DNA from: Bacillota bacterium | Lineage (GTDB): Bacteria; Bacillota; Clostridia; Lachnospirales; Bianqueaceae | DNA length: 64,000 bases | Assembly: GCA_017442735.1 (NCBI GenBank) | Contig: JAFRZE010000052.1 | Coordinates: 1 to 64,000, forward strand | Direction: 5' to 3' | In this document: one piece after another, positions 61,845-64,000 of the stretch | Layout of the letters: the number at the start of each line of letters is the position of its first letter | How positions within the stretch are numbered: position 1 is the stretch's first letter | Notes under the pieces: generated by a model | The model's input: only the letters and a program-made list of their open reading frames with translations | What the model was told of the DNA's origin: nothing | The model's database searches: none | Position numbers and translations under genes: made by a program

Positions 61845-63026
61845 ATGATCGGTATCATCTGCGAATTCAATCCTTTTCACTATGGTCACCGCTATCTGAT
61901 CCGCGAAGCCAGAAAGGCTTTCCCGGACCAGCCGGTCATCTGTGTCATGAGCGGTAACTATGTTCAGCGTGGGGAACCGGCTTTTTATGATAAAATGTCC
62001 CGGACCGAAATGGCGCTTTTGGGCGGCGCGGATATGGTGCTGGAACTGCCCACCTACTACGCAGCCGCTACCGCGGAAAAATTCGCGCTTGGCGCCTGCA
62101 GGATCCTGGCTTCGACCGGCCTTGTCTCTTCTCTGGTTTTCGGCATGGAAGACCCGGAAAATCTTCCTCTTCTTGACAAAGCGGCTGCATTTCTCACCGC
62201 CAATGATTCTCCCTATCCTGAACTTTTGAAAGACAGACTGCGGGAAGCTCCCTCCTACGCGGCCGCGCGCGGCGAAGTTCTGTCATTCCTTTTAGACTCT
62301 CCCCTTCCCACAGGACCGAACGAGATCCTTGCTCTTGAATATCTGAGCGCTCTGAAGCGGCTTTCTTTCAGCCCCGAAATTCTTCCGATCCGGCGCACCG
62401 CGCCTCACACAGACGACGTGGATCCCTCCGGTCGGTTTTTGTCATCTTCCGCGATCCGGAAAAAAGCCATGGAAGGACTGGATATTTCCGGCGTTCTTCC
62501 CGTATCCGGATCGGGTCTGCCGGTCTTTTCTTCTTCTATGTTTCAGCCACTTCTGTATCGTCTTTGCTTCCATGACGCTCCGTCCCTCGCCGGGATCGAC
62601 GAGATCGAAGAAGGTCTGGAAAACCGTATTCTCCGAGCCGCGAGTGAAGCCTCTTCCTATGATGATCTGCTTGCCCGGCTGACGACCAAAAGGTATCCCA
62701 CCGCCCGTCTTCGCCGTATCCTCCTGAATATCCTGCTGGATATTACGAAAGAACGGAAAAAGGAGCTTGCGTTTTCAGAGGGACCCGGCTACATTCGTGT
62801 ACTGGGCATCAAAAAAGAGCACCTGTCGCTTTTAGGTGCTCTCTCTGAAAAAAGTTCACTTCCCGTGGTCACGAACCTTGCCCGTGACCTGGATCTTCTT
62901 CCTGCGAAGGCAAAGGCCATGCTGCAGGATGAGCTGATCTTTACAAAGATCTACCGGACACTCCTTCCCGACCCTTCAGCCTTGACATCCAGCGAAAAAA
63001 GCGTCCCGCTGATGATCCTGTCCTGA
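61845..63026 (+). CDS. tmcAL: tRNA(Met) cytidine acetate ligase TmcAL (YlbM)
   Basis: A 393-residue enzyme that uses acetate and ATP to acetylate C34 of elongator tRNA-Met. The nucleotidyltransferase HxGH motif is in IICEFNPFHYGHRYLI (His12, His15). MSGNYVQRGEPAFYDK, GADMVLELPTYYAAA and RFLSSSAIRKK (the KMSKS-like site) follow. I use the ATG four codons after an in-frame GTG, because family members begin MIGIICEFNP. It converges on a lipoprotein gene with only three bases between the stops. Confidence 0.94.
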   Translation: MIGIICEFNPFHYGHRYLIREARKAFPDQPVICVMSGNYVQRGEPAFYDKMSRTEMALLGGADMVLELPTYYAAATAEKFALGACRILASTGLVSSLVFGMEDPENLPLLDKAAAFLTANDSPYPELLKDRLREAPSYAAARGEVLSFLLDSPLPTGPNEILALEYLSALKRLSFSPEILPIRRTAPHTDDVDPSGRFLSSSAIRKKAMEGLDISGVLPVSGSGLPVFSSSMFQPLLYRLCFHDAPSLAGIDEIEEGLENRILRAASEASSYDDLLARLTTKRYPTARLRRILLNILLDITKERKKELAFSEGPGYIRVLGIKKEHLSLLGALSEKSSLPVVTNLARDLDLLPAKAKAMLQDELIFTKIYRTLLPDPSALTSSEKSVPLMILS

Positions 63027-63029
63027 CGA

Positions 63030-63458
63030 TCACTCGTTCGGATACACGATCCCTTCGTAAGTCTTGATTTTTCCTTCGGTATCCTTGACCTTCAGATATA
63101 CTGTATCCCCTTCGGCATTGCCTGTCGAAGACATCTCCAGCTCATAACCATCCGCCAGGTAAACCTCATACGCGTCATAGTTCATGTTGTTATGACAGAT
63201 CACACCGATATCAAACACTCCGGGAGCGCTCTCCTCGGAGAATTTGCTCATGGAGATCGTGACCGTATGGCCGGGATCCACCTGAGTCAGAAGGACCGAT
63301 TCTCCCCAATCATCCGATGTTGAGAGACTGATGTACATATTGTCCCAGGTCTGATCCAGATTGTTCGTAAACTTGATGCTGGGCACCGGTTCCGAATTGC
63401 AGCCCGAGAGAACGAGGATCATCATCAGACTCAGCAAAACACAAAACAGTTTTTTCAT
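63030..63458 (-). CDS. Small lipoprotein of unknown function
   Basis: A 142-residue protein with a signal peptide and lipobox VLSGC (Cys20). The mature part is a single beta-rich domain (IKFTNNLDQTWDNMYISLSTSDDWGESVLL, DPGHTVTISMSKF, VFDIGVICHNNMNYDAYEVYLADGYELEM). The pattern resembles domains that bind to the cell surface in Clostridia, but I do not recognise a named family. GGAG lies 8 bases before the ATG. It follows a foldase gene after a terminator, so it may have its own promoter, which I cannot see clearly. Confidence 0.75.
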   Translation of the reverse strand: MKKLFCVLLSLMMILVLSGCNSEPVPSIKFTNNLDQTWDNMYISLSTSDDWGESVLLTQVDPGHTVTISMSKFSEESAPGVFDIGVICHNNMNYDAYEVYLADGYELEMSSTGNAEGDTVYLKVKDTEGKIKTYEGIVYPNE

Positions 63459-63481
63459 TTCCGTTTCTCCTTTGAATAATT

Positions 63482-63512
63482 GAAAAACGCGGCGAGCCTT
63501 AAATAGGCTCGC
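63482..63512 (-). terminator. Terminator of the foldase gene, overlapping its stop codon
   Basis: GCGAGCCT and AGGCTCGC form an 8-bp stem with loop TAAAT. On the minus strand TTTTTCAATT follows after a few bases. The stop codon (63499-63501) is at the loop edge. Confidence 0.85.
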
Positions 63513-64000
63513 TGCGGTATTTCATGGCAAATTTGTGTTCGGTCACCGGGTACTGTTCGGCAGCCGCCAGATACCATTCATTATAGGCGTTCGTCTGAAG
63601 GGTCGACTGTACATCGATCTGCCAGCGCGGCAGATTATCCCCTACAAAGTACATGATATGATATCCGTATTCCGTCTCAATGATTCCGGAGTCTCCCGGG
63701 AAACGCGCTTCATCAAAACACCAGTCGTTGAACGCTCCTACCATCTGCGTCTCATATACGCCGGTATACAGACCGCCGTTCGTATTGGAACCGGTATCTC
63801 CGCTGTACTCTTCAGCCAGCGCAGCGAAGCTCTCTTCCGTCAGACCCTGACTTAAAAACATTTTGTAGATCCCTTCCGCTGAAGCCTGGGCTTTTTCCTT
63901 TGCTTCTTCCGTATCATCCTCGAAAGCGATCAGAATATGACGGACATCCACGGTCTTCGAGTCATTGCGGTAAGGCGCTTTGATCATATATACGGCATAG
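63499..64000 (-). CDS. C-terminal part of a parvulin-type peptidyl-prolyl isomerase (foldase), cut by the window edge
   Basis: The frame is open to the last bases of the window, so the N-terminus lies right of it. The visible 167 residues hold a PpiC domain: VDVRHILIAFEDDTEEAKEKAQ, SFAALAEEYSGDTGSNTNGGLYTGV and FPGDSGIIETEYGYHIMYFVG are strands and helices of the fold. A tail of about 40 residues (TLQTNAYNEWYLAAAEQYPVTEHKFAMKY) follows. Proteins of this group are usually secreted or membrane-anchored like PrsA and help exported proteins to fold. The anchor is not visible here. The ATG at 63987 is internal. Confidence 0.85.
   Translation of the reverse strand, partial: YAVYMIKAPYRNDSKTVDVRHILIAFEDDTEEAKEKAQASAEGIYKMFLSQGLTEESFAALAEEYSGDTGSNTNGGLYTGVYETQMVGAFNDWCFDEARFPGDSGIIETEYGYHIMYFVGDNLPRWQIDVQSTLQTNAYNEWYLAAAEQYPVTEHKFAMKYRSEPI

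Overview
The window is chromosomal DNA from a Bacillota bacterium, most likely an anaerobe of the class Clostridia. The evidence is a Gram-positive PolC, RecU, a CIRCE-controlled groESL operon, TmcAL, the rpsB-tsf-pyrH-frr-uppS-cdsA-dxr-rseP-ispG-polC order, a Re-type citrate synthase and a biotin-dependent sodium-pumping oxaloacetate decarboxylase. None of the five tRNA genes encodes CCA. I cannot name the genus from sequence alone.

Layout. Positions 1-1460 are the right end of an integrated element: the tail of an XRE-type repressor, a tyrosine recombinase, and a tRNA- or tmRNA-like 3' fragment that looks like its attachment site. The rest of the element lies left of the window. rarA follows and converges on a four-gene oxaloacetate decarboxylase operon (6334 down to 2908). 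A REP-associated (Y1-type) transposase relative with an altered HUH motif lies at 6399-7139. From 20489 down to 7278 a tightly packed operon carries an MFS transporter, polA, coaE, an orphan solute-binding lipoprotein, recU, plsX, acpP, rnc, smc and ftsY. Next come tRNA-Leu(CAA), an S1-domain protein and an HD hydrolase.

Positions 22092-27601 form an operon for the oxidative half of the citrate cycle up to 2-oxoglutarate: Re-citrate synthase, a GntR regulator, a YbhJ-like aconitase and a eukaryotic-type NADP isocitrate dehydrogenase. A perfect 22-bp palindrome overlaps the -10 box of its promoter and is probably the operator of the encoded GntR protein. A second leftward run carries a membrane-anchored GH18 protein, HflX, TsaC, a CtpE-like P-type ATPase and a GH3 beta-xylosidase or glucosidase. 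uvrC is divergent from it.

Positions 38302-56379 hold a large leftward cluster of core genes: dprA, topA, a short sigma factor at the place where Bacillus has sigD, rpsB, tsf, dut, pyrH, frr, uppS, cdsA, dxr, rseP, ispG, polC and plsC. It joins isoprenoid, phospholipid, translation and replication functions. comM diverges from dprA. The right end has a four-tRNA operon (Leu-Phe-Gly-Arg), ispF, groES-groEL with a perfect CIRCE, tmcAL, a small lipoprotein and the C-terminal part of a parvulin-type foldase cut by the window edge.

Most of the window is conserved housekeeping DNA. I found no CRISPR array, phage structural module, toxin-antitoxin pair or biosynthetic cluster, and I do not claim a new system. 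The points most worth a second look are the element end, the palindromic operator, the altered REP transposase, the short sigma factor and the orphan binding protein inside a replication operon.
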